64,000 bases of DNA from Lysinibacillus sp. KCTC 33748 (GTDB lineage: Bacteria > Bacillota > Bacilli > Bacillales_A > Planococcaceae): contig NZ_MWSJ01000001.1 in NCBI RefSeq assembly GCF_002237755.1, forward strand, positions 186,001 to 250,000, in the 5' to 3' direction. A model generated the notes under the pieces. That model saw only the letters and a program-made list of their open reading frames with translations. It did not search any database and was not told where the DNA came from. The position numbers and the translations under genes were made by a program. Below are positions 51,296 through 60,094 of this stretch, piece by piece; position 1 is the stretch's first letter; each line of letters starts with the position of its first letter.

Positions 51296-51325
51296 TCAAC
51301 AATTGCGTCGAGGCGCAATTGATTG
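51296..51325. repeat. 3' end palindrome of modular hairpin repeat, variant
   Basis: CAATTGCGTCG AGGCGCAATTG: the stem pairs are changed to G-C relative to the AATTATGCC form, while pairing is kept apart from one G-T. It lies 32 nt upstream of the degV start. Confidence 0.7.
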
Positions 51326-51356
51326 TAAACTAGTTAGAATAGGAGAGTGGACATGG

Positions 51357-52199
51357 ATGAGGACAGCAATCGTAACAGATAGTACTGCATATATTTCGGC
51401 TGAGGAACGAGCACGCTTAAACATTCATATGATTCCGTTAAGTGTAAATATCTCAGGTCAACTTTTTGAAGAAGAAGTAGATATCACGGCATCTGAATTT
51501 TATGATAAAGTACGTGGGGCAAAAGAATTCCCAAAAACAACCCAGCCTCCAATTGGAGAGTTTGTCGCTCTTTTTGAAGAGCTGGCAAAAGAGTATGATG
51601 AGGTAATATCTATTCATTTATCTAGTGGTATCAGTGGTACATATCAGGGGGCCATTCAAGCTGGCGATATGGTGGAAGGCATTGATGTGTCCGCTTTTGA
51701 TAGTGAAATATCCTGTGCGGTGCAGGGTTTTTACGTTCTACGAGCAGCTGAATTGGCGGCTCAGGGCTTGTCTGCAAAAGAGATTCACGCTTCGTTGGAG
51801 GACATGAAGCAATCAGTTCGTGCTTACTTCATTGTAGATGACTTAGCGCACTTACAACGTGGGGGACGTCTGTCTGCAGCAGCGGCATTAATCGGTGGCT
51901 TATTACAAGTAAAGCCAATCCTGCATTTTGCGGACAAGGTCATTGTACCTTTTGAAAAAATTCGTACACGTAAAAAAGCATTAAAGCGTGCGGAAGAACT
52001 ACTAGCTGAAGATGCTAAAAAGTATGAAGCAATGGACGCTGTGGTAATCCACGGCAATTGCCTTGCTGAAGCAGAAGAATGGCTAGCACAACTAGCAGCA
52101 ACCTACCCGAACGTTAACTTTAAAATGAGCTACTTCGGTCCCGTTATTGGCACACACTTAGGTGAAGGCTCAATGGGTCTAGGTTGGACAAAAAAATAA
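51357..52199 (+). CDS. degV: DegV-family fatty-acid-binding protein
   Basis: 280 residues, full DegV length. Conserved signatures are MRTAIVTDSTAYIS at the start, FPKTTQPPIGEF, ISIHLSSGISGTYQ and VDDLAHLQRGGRLS. DegV/FakB proteins bind a fatty acid and can present it to the kinase FakA. I chose ATG 51357 (AGGAGAG about 9 nt upstream). The in-frame extension from 51213 includes a dispersed repeat end and is not coding. ATG 51353 is out of frame. The position between degSU and comF matches B. subtilis yviA. Confidence 0.92.
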   Translation: MRTAIVTDSTAYISAEERARLNIHMIPLSVNISGQLFEEEVDITASEFYDKVRGAKEFPKTTQPPIGEFVALFEELAKEYDEVISIHLSSGISGTYQGAIQAGDMVEGIDVSAFDSEISCAVQGFYVLRAAELAAQGLSAKEIHASLEDMKQSVRAYFIVDDLAHLQRGGRLSAAAALIGGLLQVKPILHFADKVIVPFEKIRTRKKALKRAEELLAEDAKKYEAMDAVVIHGNCLAEAEEWLAQLAATYPNVNFKMSYFGPVIGTHLGEGSMGLGWTKK

Positions 52200-52210
52200 T
52201 AGTAAGTGAG

Positions 52211-52247
52211 ACAGTCTCTACAGGAAATGTGTAGAGGCTGTTTTTTT
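52211..52247 (+). terminator. Terminator of degV
   Basis: ACAGTCTCTACA (52211-52222) pairs with TGTAGAGGCTGT (52230-52241; one G-T), then T residues. Confidence 0.85.
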
Positions 52248-52294
52248 ATTTAGAAACTTTTTACCGAAAAAAACGACATGAAAGGAGCAAAGCA

Positions 52295-53662
52295 ATGACA
52301 TACAAAGGTTGGTTGTTGCCACCTGCATTACGAGATTTTCATGAAGGACGTATTTGGTTAAAGGAGCATACCCCATTTTCCGAGGAAGATATCGAGAAAT
52401 CAATCAAGAATAAATACTTCCATATAATAGAAGGAATTCAAAAAGAGCCACATGTAAAATGCAATCGTTGCCATAATGAAGATCTTCAACAATTTACAAC
52501 GTTTGATTGTTCAAAGTGTCTGCAGCAATGTATATATTGTAGGCATTGTCTGAATATGGGTAGAGTGAGTAGTTGTACGCAATTGATGATTTGGACAGGC
52601 CCTCGCGCAATGAGGGCAAGAAAGCATTCACTCGAATGGGAGGGGCAATATACAGTGCTTCAACAGCAGGCGGCAAATGAAATGCTAGAAAGTGTGAAGG
52701 GAAGGCGTTTCCATCTCTTGCATGCGGTATGTGGGGCGGGAAAAACAGAGCTACTTTTCCCGACTGTTCATTATGCGTTAGAGCAAGGCATGCGAGTATG
52801 TATCGCTACGCCTCGTACAGATGTAGTGTTAGAGTTATATCCACGCTTTCAAAAAAATTTCCCACAAACGATTATCCATGCATTATATGGTAAATCACCA
52901 AAGCAGGAGGGCTATGCCCAGCTCGTCTTGGCGACAACACACCAGCTTTATCGATTTGATCGAGCTTTTGACGTCATGATTGTTGATGAAGCTGATGCCT
53001 TTCCGTATACATTTGATGAAACGTTGCAAAATGCAGTCCAACAGGCAAAAACAGAAAGTGCGCCACTATTGTTGGTCACGGCAACCCCTTCTCCTAAACT
53101 ACTTACTCAATATCGAAATGAAAGCTATTCATTTATCCCGAAGCGCTATCATGATCGTCCATTACCAGTCCCTCGATTTCATTCCCTGTGGCGCTATGAA
53201 AAAAGCTTGAGACGAGGAAAAATTCCAAGAAAGCTAAAACAATGGACAGGGGAGCGCCTTGCACGCAAAGAGCCATTTCTATTATTTTTTCCAAAAGTAG
53301 AGTTAATGAAAATAGCAACACCTCTTTTTCAATTATTAGATGACAGCATCATGGCAGTACATGCGGAAGATCCTGTGCGTAAAGAGAAAGTGCTTAAACT
53401 ACGTGATAAAGAAGTGCCAGGTTTACTGACTACGACTATTTTAGAAAGAGGGATTACGATCAAGAATGTACAGGTTGCAGTGATTGGAGCAGAATCGACC
53501 ATTTTTACTTCAAGTGCACTCATACAAATCGCAGGGCGAGTTGGTCGAAATGCCGATTTTGCAGAGGGAGACGTCGTATTTTTTCATCATGGGATTACGG
53601 CTGAAATGGATGATGCGCGGACAAAAATTCTTTATTACAATAAGAAAGGATTTTTATCATGA
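52295..53662 (+). CDS. comFA: Competence DNA-uptake helicase ComFA
   Basis: 455 residues. An N-terminal zinc-binding region has Cys pairs at 56/59, 72/75, 79/82/85 and 94. A superfamily-2 DEAD-box helicase core follows: Walker A CGAGKT (146-151), DEAD at 231-234, LLVTATPSP, and the late motifs TTILERGITI and QIAGRVGR. It powers import of single-stranded DNA through ComEC during transformation. ATG 52295 has AAAGGAG upstream. It overlaps comFC by 4 nt (ATGA), without a comFB between them as occurs in B. subtilis. Confidence 0.95.
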   Translation: MTYKGWLLPPALRDFHEGRIWLKEHTPFSEEDIEKSIKNKYFHIIEGIQKEPHVKCNRCHNEDLQQFTTFDCSKCLQQCIYCRHCLNMGRVSSCTQLMIWTGPRAMRARKHSLEWEGQYTVLQQQAANEMLESVKGRRFHLLHAVCGAGKTELLFPTVHYALEQGMRVCIATPRTDVVLELYPRFQKNFPQTIIHALYGKSPKQEGYAQLVLATTHQLYRFDRAFDVMIVDEADAFPYTFDETLQNAVQQAKTESAPLLLVTATPSPKLLTQYRNESYSFIPKRYHDRPLPVPRFHSLWRYEKSLRRGKIPRKLKQWTGERLARKEPFLLFFPKVELMKIATPLFQLLDDSIMAVHAEDPVRKEKVLKLRDKEVPGLLTTTILERGITIKNVQVAVIGAESTIFTSSALIQIAGRVGRNADFAEGDVVFFHHGITAEMDDARTKILYYNKKGFLS

Positions 53663-54249
53663 ATAAAATTGAAACACTGTGCTTATTATGCTCACAGCCT
53701 TTGCAATCAGCAATCTCGTGGAAACTACTTTTAACAAAACAATTTCAGCCAACTATCTGTGATAGGTGCTCTGCTCAGTTTGAATATTCCTCAACAGCAA
53801 CGGCACTTTACCAATATAATGATGCAATGAAAGACTTTTTACACCAATATAAATTTCTTCAGGATGTTGCACTTGCTAAAGTATTTCGGCAGGAGCTACA
53901 TGCACGATTGAAGCATGAAAAAGCAACCATTATACCGATTCCTATGCACCCCGTTAAGCAAAGGGAACGTACCTTTTCGCATATGGAGGAGTTATTGAAG
54001 GCTGCGAATATTCCTTTTATACAACTTTTAGAAAAGACGACGACAGAAACGCAAAGCTCCAAAAATAGAGAGCAGCGAAACCAAGTCGCATCTCTTTTCC
54101 GTCTGATGGATGGAGCCCATGTAGAGCATAAAGAATACTTTCTTTTTGACGATATAAAAACGACGGGGACGACTTTAAGGCATGCTACTAAGGTTTTATT
54201 AAATGCAGGTGCCGAAAATGTCAAAAGCTTCACACTAATTAATGGATGA
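53659..54249 (+). CDS. comFC: ComFC phosphoribosyltransferase-like protein
   Basis: 196 residues. A double-zinc-ribbon N-terminus (Cys8/Cys11, Cys34/Cys37) is followed by a type I phosphoribosyltransferase fold with PIPMHP and the PRPP loop FDDIKTTGTTL near the C-terminus. It acts with ComFA in natural transformation, with biochemical role unsettled. The start overlaps the comFA stop by 4 nt, so the two are translationally coupled. It is slightly shorter than typical family members (about 220-240). A dispersed repeat separates it from yvyF. Confidence 0.92.
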   Translation: MNKIETLCLLCSQPLQSAISWKLLLTKQFQPTICDRCSAQFEYSSTATALYQYNDAMKDFLHQYKFLQDVALAKVFRQELHARLKHEKATIIPIPMHPVKQRERTFSHMEELLKAANIPFIQLLEKTTTETQSSKNREQRNQVASLFRLMDGAHVEHKEYFLFDDIKTTGTTLRHATKVLLNAGAENVKSFTLING

Positions 54250-54312
54250 AAATGCTAATGCATTGTGTATAATAGATTACGAGTAAATAAGGTTCGTTTA
54301 GCTGTTATTATC

Positions 54313-54494
54313 TTCATTCAGACACTTACTGAATGAGGAACTCAGTCTAAGAACGCCACGTCCTGTGGCAACGACTGAGTGACCAACATCGTTGGCCTAA
54401 AGCCTCCGGCGGATGTCACGGATTTTGAAAGGAATGAATGGTGCCCGGCACAATCCAAAATCCGGACGGAATTACGCCAAGGCGCAATTGATTT
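54313..54494. repeat. Modular hairpin repeat copy (54.4 kb), stems co-varied
   Basis: Hairpin 0 is CATTCAG/CTGAATG. Module A is as at 50.0 kb, with CCAACATCGTTGG. In module B the stem is GGATTTTG/CAAAATCC instead of GGAATCGG/CCGATTCC. The terminal palindrome is AATTACGCC ... GGCGCAATT. It ends 3 nt before the yvyF ribosome-binding site. Confidence 0.85.
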
Positions 54495-54510
54495 AAGAGG
54501 AGGAAGAAAG

Positions 54511-54924
54511 ATGGCAGAGGTTCGCAATTGTCCGAAATGTAATGAGTTTTTTAATTATATAGGGGTCAGAGAAGTATGTCATAAATGCGCTCAATCAGAA
54601 GAAGAATTATATCAAATCGTTTATCGCTTTTTACGTAAACGTGAAAACCGTGCGGCGACAGTAGAACGTATTGTTGAAGCAACAGGAGCTGAAGAGGAGT
54701 TATTGTATAAATGGGTACGCAAGGGACGCTTACAGCCTGCAATGTTCCCGAATCTTGGCTACCCATGTGATAACTGTGGTCACTTAACGACAACAGGCAA
54801 GCTTTGTGCAAAATGTCAGGATGAATTAAAGGCGGATTTACGTACATTTGAAGCGGCGAAGGAGTTCCGTGACAGTGTGGCAGATCGTGATCGTGTAACC
54901 TATCACGCAGACCGAAAACGTTAA
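54511..54924 (+). CDS. yvyF: Flagellar operon zinc-ribbon protein YvyF
   Basis: 137 residues. It matches the Bacillus flagellar-operon protein YvyF (TIGR03826-type). N-terminal zinc ribbon CPKC ... CHKC, a central winged-helix/MerR-like segment (VERIVEATGAEEELLYKWVRKGRLQ) and a second ribbon CDNC ... CAKC. I chose ATG 54511 with GAGGAGGA just upstream; the in-frame extension from 54379 is repeat sequence. The function is unknown, possibly a regulator in the flgM operon. A repeat copy follows at 54926 before flgM. Confidence 0.92.
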   Translation: MAEVRNCPKCNEFFNYIGVREVCHKCAQSEEELYQIVYRFLRKRENRAATVERIVEATGAEEELLYKWVRKGRLQPAMFPNLGYPCDNCGHLTTTGKLCAKCQDELKADLRTFEAAKEFRDSVADRDRVTYHADRKR

Positions 54925-54925
54925 T

Positions 54926-55106
54926 TCTTTCAGCGAGTATCCAAACACCTGCTGAAATAGAGGAACTCAGGCTAAGAGCTTCACATCCTGTGAAAACGCC
55001 TGGAATCGGCTTTGTGCGTGATCCAGGTCAGTTAGCCGTTATCGCCTGGAAGCGATGATTTTAGGCTAATATCTTATATTGCAATTATACCGAGGCATAA
55101 TTGATA
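54926..55106. repeat. Modular hairpin repeat copy (55.0 kb), rearranged
   Basis: TTTCAGCG/GCTGAAA hairpin; CTCAGGC ... TTCACATCCTGTGAA ... GCCTG, i.e. both stems changed yet still paired; fragments of GTTAGCCGTTATCGC; and the ending ATTATACCGAGGCATAATTGAT. Confidence 0.8.
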
Positions 55107-55163
55107 GGTCTAAAGTGTGTTAATTTTAAACAAAATTAGCACACTTTTTTCTATTTGAAAACT

Positions 55164-55189
55164 TAACATTATGTGAGACAATCCGAAAT
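55164..55189 (+). promoter_or_regulatory. Probable sigma-D promoter of flgM
   Basis: TAAC (55164-55167), 14-bp spacer, TCCGAAAT (55182-55189), compared with the SigD consensus TAAA-N15-GCCGATAT. It fits the known SigD control of flgM in B. subtilis. Confidence 0.5.
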
Positions 55190-55224
55190 AATAGTAAGAT
55201 AAGCTTTTAGACAGGGGGGATTAC

Positions 55225-55485
55225 ATGAAAATTACATCATATGGTATTAATGCAGTGAACGCCTATAACAATCAGGTGCGCAATGTAAAATCAAGCACTA
55301 ACAAGGCATCCTTCACAGATAAAATCGAAATTTCAAAGACTGCACAAGAGATGCAAGGGATTTCAACATATAACACAGAGCGTGCAGACCGCGTAAAACA
55401 ATTAAAAGAAGATATCGCATCTGGTGAATACAAAGTAGACGCTCGCAAAGTGGCAGAAGATATGCTGAAATATTATCGTTTCTAA
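55225..55485 (+). CDS. flgM: Anti-sigma-D factor FlgM
   Basis: 86 residues, small and mostly helical. MKITSYGINAVNAYNNQ at the N-terminus and KVDARKVAEDMLKYYRF at the C-terminus are typical of FlgM; the C-terminal half binds SigD. It holds SigD inactive until the hook-basal body is complete. ATG 55225 follows AGGGGGG. It is followed after 27 nt by flgN. A SigD-like promoter lies upstream. Confidence 0.93.
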   Translation: MKITSYGINAVNAYNNQVRNVKSSTNKASFTDKIEISKTAQEMQGISTYNTERADRVKQLKEDIASGEYKVDARKVAEDMLKYYRF

Positions 55486-55512
55486 GGAATTTCAGAAAGG
55501 GTGCTTCGCAAT

Positions 55513-56013
55513 ATGTCTGTAGAAACGATTTGTTCTACACTAACAAAACTAGAAAGAATGCATAAAAGCTTACTTGAACTAGCCATAAAAAAAACTGAAA
55601 TCATTACAGCTGGCGATATTGAAGCACTGGACCAAATGCTCAAGGATGAGCAGGCACATGTAGCAGCCATCGATAAGCTCGAGCAACAGCGTCAGAAACA
55701 GGTAACGGATTACCTTGGGGCAAAAGGATTTGCTTCAACTGACAAAGCAACTGTCGCTGATGTCATCGAGGCCGCTGAACAACAGACTGAAAAAGACACG
55801 CTCTCAGCTGTTCGCAATCGATTATTGCAAATTGTCAATGACTTAAAAAAACAAAACGATTTAAATCAAAAACTCGTGTTCCAATCACTACAATTTGTCA
55901 ATCTGACAATGGGTTCCTTACGACCTCAGAACGAGCAAATGAACTACTCTGGTAGTGAGATACGTGGAACAAATAAGGTTGCTAAAAAATCATTTTTTGA
56001 TTCTCAAGCATAG
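55513..56013 (+). CDS. flgN: Flagellar export chaperone FlgN (YvyG)
   Basis: 166 residues, all-helical with long coiled-coil character (LTKLERMHKSLLELAIKKTEII, LEQQRQKQV). It is the chaperone of hook-filament junction proteins FlgK and FlgL, which follow directly. I chose ATG 55513, spaced about 9-12 nt from AAAGGGTG; GTG 55501 abuts that site. It belongs to the flgM-flgN-flgK-flgL operon as in B. subtilis (yvyG). Confidence 0.9.
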   Translation: MSVETICSTLTKLERMHKSLLELAIKKTEIITAGDIEALDQMLKDEQAHVAAIDKLEQQRQKQVTDYLGAKGFASTDKATVADVIEAAEQQTEKDTLSAVRNRLLQIVNDLKKQNDLNQKLVFQSLQFVNLTMGSLRPQNEQMNYSGSEIRGTNKVAKKSFFDSQA

Positions 56014-56079
56014 TTTCTTGCGCCCATGCAAGAAACATTTGCTTGGAATTTTAAATGTTCATAAAAAGGAGGAAAAAGA

Positions 56080-57636
56080 ATGCGCTCAACATTTATGGGC
56101 TTAGAAGCTAGTAAACGCGGTTTATTTACACAACAAACAGCTCTATATACAACAGGACATAATATTTCCAATGCAAATACATTAGGTTACTCTCGCCAAC
56201 GAGTAAATATGCAAGCAACGCAAGGTTTCCCACAAGCTGGTTTAAATCAACCTAACTATCCAGGGCATCTAGGAACTGGGGTTGAAGCGGGATCGATTCA
56301 ACGTATGCGTGATGAATTTGTTGATCGCCAATTCCGTCAAGAAACAAACAAGCTAGGCTATTGGGAATCACGTTCAAATGCGATTTCTCAAATGGAAGAT
56401 ATAATGGACGAACCGTCTCAATATGGTTTAAACGCAGCATTAGAACAGTTCTGGAAAGGTCTTCAAGATGTCAGTACAAACCCAGAAAATGCAGCCTCTC
56501 GTAAAGTAGCAATCAGTCGTGCTGACCACCTAGCTGAATCATTTAGATATATGGACAAGCAGATAAAAACAATTCAAGGTAACATAGGAAATGAAATTAA
56601 TGTAGCGACAAATCGTATCAATTCACTTCTAAAACAGATTGCTGCCATCAATAAACAAGTGCAGGAAGTAGAACCGAATGGTCATGTACCGAACGACTTA
56701 TATGATGCACGTGATGTTCTAATCGATGAATTAAATAATTACATACCTGTATCCATTAAACGTGTCGAATCTGGTGGAAATGCTAGTGCTGTGGCTGAAG
56801 GAAGTGTGACAGTTGTATTCAAACCATATGGTACAGATAAAGAGATTGAGCTAGTGAATGGTAGAGACTTTGCTACTATTGAAGTAAATGGCACTGTCGC
56901 AGATCCAAGTGGTTCCAAGCAAATTAATGGCAACGACTTGTCCAATGTGTTTTCATCTATTCAAGTAAGTGGACTTGGTACATCAGAAACCATTACATAT
57001 GACCAGTTAGAACCAGGTAAAGGGAAAATGTTATCTCTTATTGATTCGTACGGATACGATAGTCCAGGTGGACCAAAAGGGTATTACGTCGAAACATTAG
57101 CTGACCTTAATAAATTGGCAGTTAAATTTGCTGAAGCCTTCAATAAAATGCATAAGCAAGGTTATGATTTAACAGGTGTTCAAAATGGTTTAGATTTCTT
57201 TACTACGGAAGATGGATTACCAATAACTGCAGGCAATATTAAGGTAAATGATGAATTTTTAAAAGATCCTTCTAAATTAGCTGCATCTGATGCGGCAAAT
57301 GAAGAAGGAAATGGTAAATTTGCACTTGAACTCGCTAATCTTCAATCAAAAAGCCAAGCCGATTTAGATGGTGCGACGTTTAACTCCTTCTATCAAGGGA
57401 TGATTGGAAAACTAGGAACTGATGGGGAAGAAGCTTATCGCTTAAACATGACTTCTCAAAAATTATTAGTAACACTTTCAGGTAACCGTGCTTCAGCAAG
57501 TTCAGTATCCCTTGATGAGGAAATGACAAATATGATTACGTTCCAACAAGCATATAATGCCAACGCACGTATGATTACAGTTGTCGATGAAACATTAGAC
57601 AAAATCATTAACGGCATGGGCCGTGTAGGACTATAA
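56080..57636 (+). CDS. flgK: Hook-filament junction protein FlgK (HAP1)
   Basis: 518 residues. The N-terminal helix STFMGLEASKRGLFTQQTAL with NISNANTLGYSRQRV is the flagellar rod/hook-type signature, and the C-terminal NMITFQQAYNANARMITVVDETLDKII is the matching helix. The central variable region includes substantial beta structure. It is the first of two junction proteins between hook and flagellin filament, exported by the flagellar type III system and escorted by FlgN. Strong AAAAGGAGG before ATG 56080. Confidence 0.95.
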   Translation: MRSTFMGLEASKRGLFTQQTALYTTGHNISNANTLGYSRQRVNMQATQGFPQAGLNQPNYPGHLGTGVEAGSIQRMRDEFVDRQFRQETNKLGYWESRSNAISQMEDIMDEPSQYGLNAALEQFWKGLQDVSTNPENAASRKVAISRADHLAESFRYMDKQIKTIQGNIGNEINVATNRINSLLKQIAAINKQVQEVEPNGHVPNDLYDARDVLIDELNNYIPVSIKRVESGGNASAVAEGSVTVVFKPYGTDKEIELVNGRDFATIEVNGTVADPSGSKQINGNDLSNVFSSIQVSGLGTSETITYDQLEPGKGKMLSLIDSYGYDSPGGPKGYYVETLADLNKLAVKFAEAFNKMHKQGYDLTGVQNGLDFFTTEDGLPITAGNIKVNDEFLKDPSKLAASDAANEEGNGKFALELANLQSKSQADLDGATFNSFYQGMIGKLGTDGEEAYRLNMTSQKLLVTLSGNRASASSVSLDEEMTNMITFQQAYNANARMITVVDETLDKIINGMGRVGL

Positions 57637-57678
57637 AAAATACTCTAGCATTACGATAGAAAGGGGCTTTTAAAAAAT

Positions 57679-58596
57679 ATGCGCGTAACACAATCCATGT
57701 TATCGAATAACATGCTTTTAAACTTAAATAATAGCTACGGTAAAATGTCTAAGCTACAAGATCAAATCATGTCGGGTTCAAAAATCACTCGCCCTTCTGA
57801 TGATCCTGTAATAGCAGTAAAAGGAATGGGCTATCGCCGTGATTTAGGTCAAGTTGAACAATATACACGTAATATGAATGAGGTTAATAACTGGTTAGAC
57901 ACAACAGACGAATCGCTCAACCAAGTTGGTGAACAAATGAAGCGTGTTCGTGAGCTTGTTATTCAAGCGGCTAACGATACGAATACACCAGATGAACGTG
58001 CGAAAATTAAGGCTGAAATTGATCAAATTCGTCAGCAAATTCAAGATGTAGGAAACACAAAGATTGCCGATCGTTATATTTTCAGCGGAACACGTACTAA
58101 TCAGCCATTGTTTGAAAATGGTGCAATTGATCCAACAAAAGTAAACTCAGAAGATGTAGTTATTGAAGTTTATGATGGTATTCAGATGAAAGTGAATACT
58201 CCTGGAGCTGAACTTTTTCAAAATGTTGATGACATGATGGGGAAAATTTCAGATCTTTTAGATCCTAATCGTGCTGGTGGACCAGCTACTGGTGAAGAAA
58301 TTGGTAATGCGCTTGGAGGAGTAGCTGAACAAAGCAAAGGCGATGATATTACAGCTATGCATAATAAAATTCTCGAGGCTCAGGCTGATGTTGGGGCACG
58401 TCAAAATCGTGTAGAGTTAATGGAAAATCGCCTTTCTATCCGTGAAGTAAGTGTAACAAAGCAATTGTCCGATAATGAAGATGTTGATTATGCGAAGGCA
58501 ATTACAGAAATGGTGACTAGTGAAGCAATTCATCAAGCTGCACTTTCTGTTGGTGCGAAAATTATTCAACAAACATTGGTAGATTTTATCAGATAA
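57679..58596 (+). CDS. flgL: Hook-filament junction protein FlgL (HAP3)
   Basis: 305 residues. Flagellin-like N-terminus (MRVTQSMLSNNMLLNLNNSYGKMSKLQDQI, GSKITRPSDDPV) and C-terminal ITEMVTSEAIHQAALSVGAKIIQQTLVDFI. It connects FlgK to the first flagellin subunit. GAAAGGGG lies upstream. It is followed by a G-T-rich hairpin before yviE, suggesting reduced transcription into the downstream genes. Confidence 0.94.
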   Translation: MRVTQSMLSNNMLLNLNNSYGKMSKLQDQIMSGSKITRPSDDPVIAVKGMGYRRDLGQVEQYTRNMNEVNNWLDTTDESLNQVGEQMKRVRELVIQAANDTNTPDERAKIKAEIDQIRQQIQDVGNTKIADRYIFSGTRTNQPLFENGAIDPTKVNSEDVVIEVYDGIQMKVNTPGAELFQNVDDMMGKISDLLDPNRAGGPATGEEIGNALGGVAEQSKGDDITAMHNKILEAQADVGARQNRVELMENRLSIREVSVTKQLSDNEDVDYAKAITEMVTSEAIHQAALSVGAKIIQQTLVDFIR

Positions 58597-58653
58597 AATA
58601 GTCTTTCTTAATATGTGTCAGATTTGAGAGATCTTAACGAATAAGATTAAAAG

Positions 58654-58686
58654 AAGCGTTTGGACATTTTGTTCAGGCGCTTTTCT
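58654..58686 (+). terminator. Hairpin between flgL and yviE
   Basis: AAGCGTTTGGAC (58654-58665) pairs with GTTCAGGCGCTT (58671-58682) when G-U pairs are allowed, then TTT. It is probably an attenuator rather than a full terminator because the operon continues 17 nt later. Confidence 0.55.
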
Positions 58687-58703
58687 TGAAAGGAGAGGTA
58701 TAG

Positions 58704-59267
58704 ATGAGACTGCCGCAAATCCAAATTCATACAACAGATGCAAAAATAGACCTTAATATTTCTAAACCACAACAATCTATTAAACAACCTAAAGCAACTC
58801 AGCATATTGAACAGCCGGCCGCTATTTTAGAAGTTCATACGACTAAAGGCGTTTTAAAAATAGACTCATCTCAAGCAAGACGGGATATAGGGATGATAGG
58901 TCCGTTGGAATCAAATTCCCACTATGCGGAAAAAGGAAAGCAAGAGGCTCTTAAAGGGATGGCACGTAGAGCGAGTGAGGGACGTCAAATGATGGGAAAC
59001 GCTGGTAAAGGTCAAGGCCGTGCAACTATCCAAAATATCGCGAAACAAAATCATGGACCACACCGGACGCCATTTAATATTAAATTTGTCCCATCTATAG
59101 GCTCTGTGAAAATTGACTACACACCAGGCACAACAGATGTCAATATTCAGCGTAGAGAGCCAATAATTGACGCAAAAGTGAACAAACCAATACAAGAATA
59201 CACGCCAGGAAAAGTAACTGGTACAATGGTACAAAGACCGGATGTTGACATCAATGTCATCATTTAA
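58704..59267 (+). CDS. yviE: YviE-like protein (DUF6470)
   Basis: 187 residues, basic, no signal peptide or membrane span. [19 protein letters not shown] and [14 protein letters not shown] match the YviE family in flagellar loci of Bacillaceae; function unknown. ATG 58704 has AAAGGAGAGG upstream. It is followed 17 nt later by fliW, as in B. subtilis, where yviE lies between flgL and fliW. Confidence 0.85.
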   Translation: MRLPQIQIHTTDAKIDLNISKPQQSIKQPKATQHIEQPAAILEVHTTKGVLKIDSSQARRDIGMIGPLESNSHYAEKGKQEALKGMARRASEGRQMMGNAGKGQGRATIQNIAKQNHGPHRTPFNIKFVPSIGSVKIDYTPGTTDVNIQRREPIIDAKVNKPIQEYTPGKVTGTMVQRPDVDINVII

Positions 59268-59283
59268 AGGAGCGTATAAAAGA

Positions 59284-59727
59284 ATGAAAATTGCTACTAA
59301 ATTTTTAGGTGAAATCGAAATTGGGGAACAGGACATCTTAACGTTTGAACATGGTTTACTTGGATTAGAGAATGAAACAAATTTCGTATTATTACCTATA
59401 GATGCAGAACTCCCTTTAGCGATACTGCAATCTGTTGATAATGTGGAAATTGGCTTTGTAGTTGCCTATCCGTTCGCCTTCAAAAAAGACTACAGTTTTG
59501 ATATAAGCGAAGATGATCGTAACCAACTACAAATTGAGAAGGAAGAGAACGTACTTACATACTCTATAGTTACAATGAAGGAAACATTCCAAGAATCAAC
59601 GATTAATTTGCTGGCACCTATAATCGTTAACATGGATAAAAGATGTGGTAAACAAATTGTCCTGCAAGATAATAGATCCTATCCATTACGCTACCCAATG
59701 CAAACATTGGAAGGAAGTGCGAAATAA
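59284..59727 (+). CDS. fliW: Flagellar assembly factor FliW
   Basis: 147 residues. Conserved FliW sequence: [25 protein letters not shown] near the start, then FVLLPID and [18 protein letters not shown]. It binds flagellin and, when released, CsrA, so free flagellin relieves or imposes translational repression of hag. I chose ATG 59284 with AAAGGAG upstream; the extension from 59242 overlaps yviE. Its stop overlaps the csrA ATG by one base, a tight coupling that reflects their partner function. Confidence 0.94.
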   Translation: MKIATKFLGEIEIGEQDILTFEHGLLGLENETNFVLLPIDAELPLAILQSVDNVEIGFVVAYPFAFKKDYSFDISEDDRNQLQIEKEENVLTYSIVTMKETFQESTINLLAPIIVNMDKRCGKQIVLQDNRSYPLRYPMQTLEGSAK

Positions 59728-59945
59728 TGCTAGTACTTTCTCGTAAGAAAGATGAATCTATCATGATAGGCGATCAAATCGAAATTAAAATACTAGCTGT
59801 CGAAGGAGAGCAAATTAAAATCGGCATTGTCGCACCAAAAAACGTAAAAGTACACCGTTCAGAAGTTTTTGAAGCCATTCAAGCGCAAAATAGAGAAGCT
59901 TTAACAGCATCTTCAAGCTTCTTGGAACAGCTAAAGAAAAAATAA
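59727..59945 (+). CDS. csrA: Carbon storage regulator CsrA
   Basis: 72 residues, the standard small CsrA/RsmA dimer: [20 protein letters not shown] and [18 protein letters not shown]. It binds GGA hairpins in the hag leader and represses flagellin translation, antagonised by FliW. ATG overlaps the fliW stop (TAATG). The target hairpin is present at 60095-60116. A short intergenic gap then leads into the separate hag promoter. Confidence 0.95.
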   Translation: MLVLSRKKDESIMIGDQIEIKILAVEGEQIKIGIVAPKNVKVHRSEVFEAIQAQNREALTASSSFLEQLKKK

Positions 59946-60022
59946 AGAATAGGTTTTTTAGTGGTAATTTTAAATTAGTAATCTATTACATAAAAAAATA
60001 AAAAAAACTTTCGAAAAACTAT

Positions 60023-60048
60023 TAAACATTTCCAACTAAATACGATAT
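60023..60048 (+). promoter_or_regulatory. Sigma-D promoter of hag
   Basis: TAAA (60023-60026), 14-bp spacer, TACGATAT (60041-60048), close to TAAA-N15-GCCGATAT. Confidence 0.75.
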
Positions 60049-60094
60049 ATAAATTGTAAGGGGCAGGAAGTACATATTACTACCTAATCCGAAA

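Noticed and set aside
51213-51356. 48-codon N-terminal extension of DegV
   Set aside because: Composed of repeat DNA; DegV proteins start at MRTAIVTDS, which has a good ribosome-binding site.
54379-54510. 44-codon N-terminal extension of YvyF
   Set aside because: Derived from the modular hairpin repeat; the true start has GAGGAGGA upstream.
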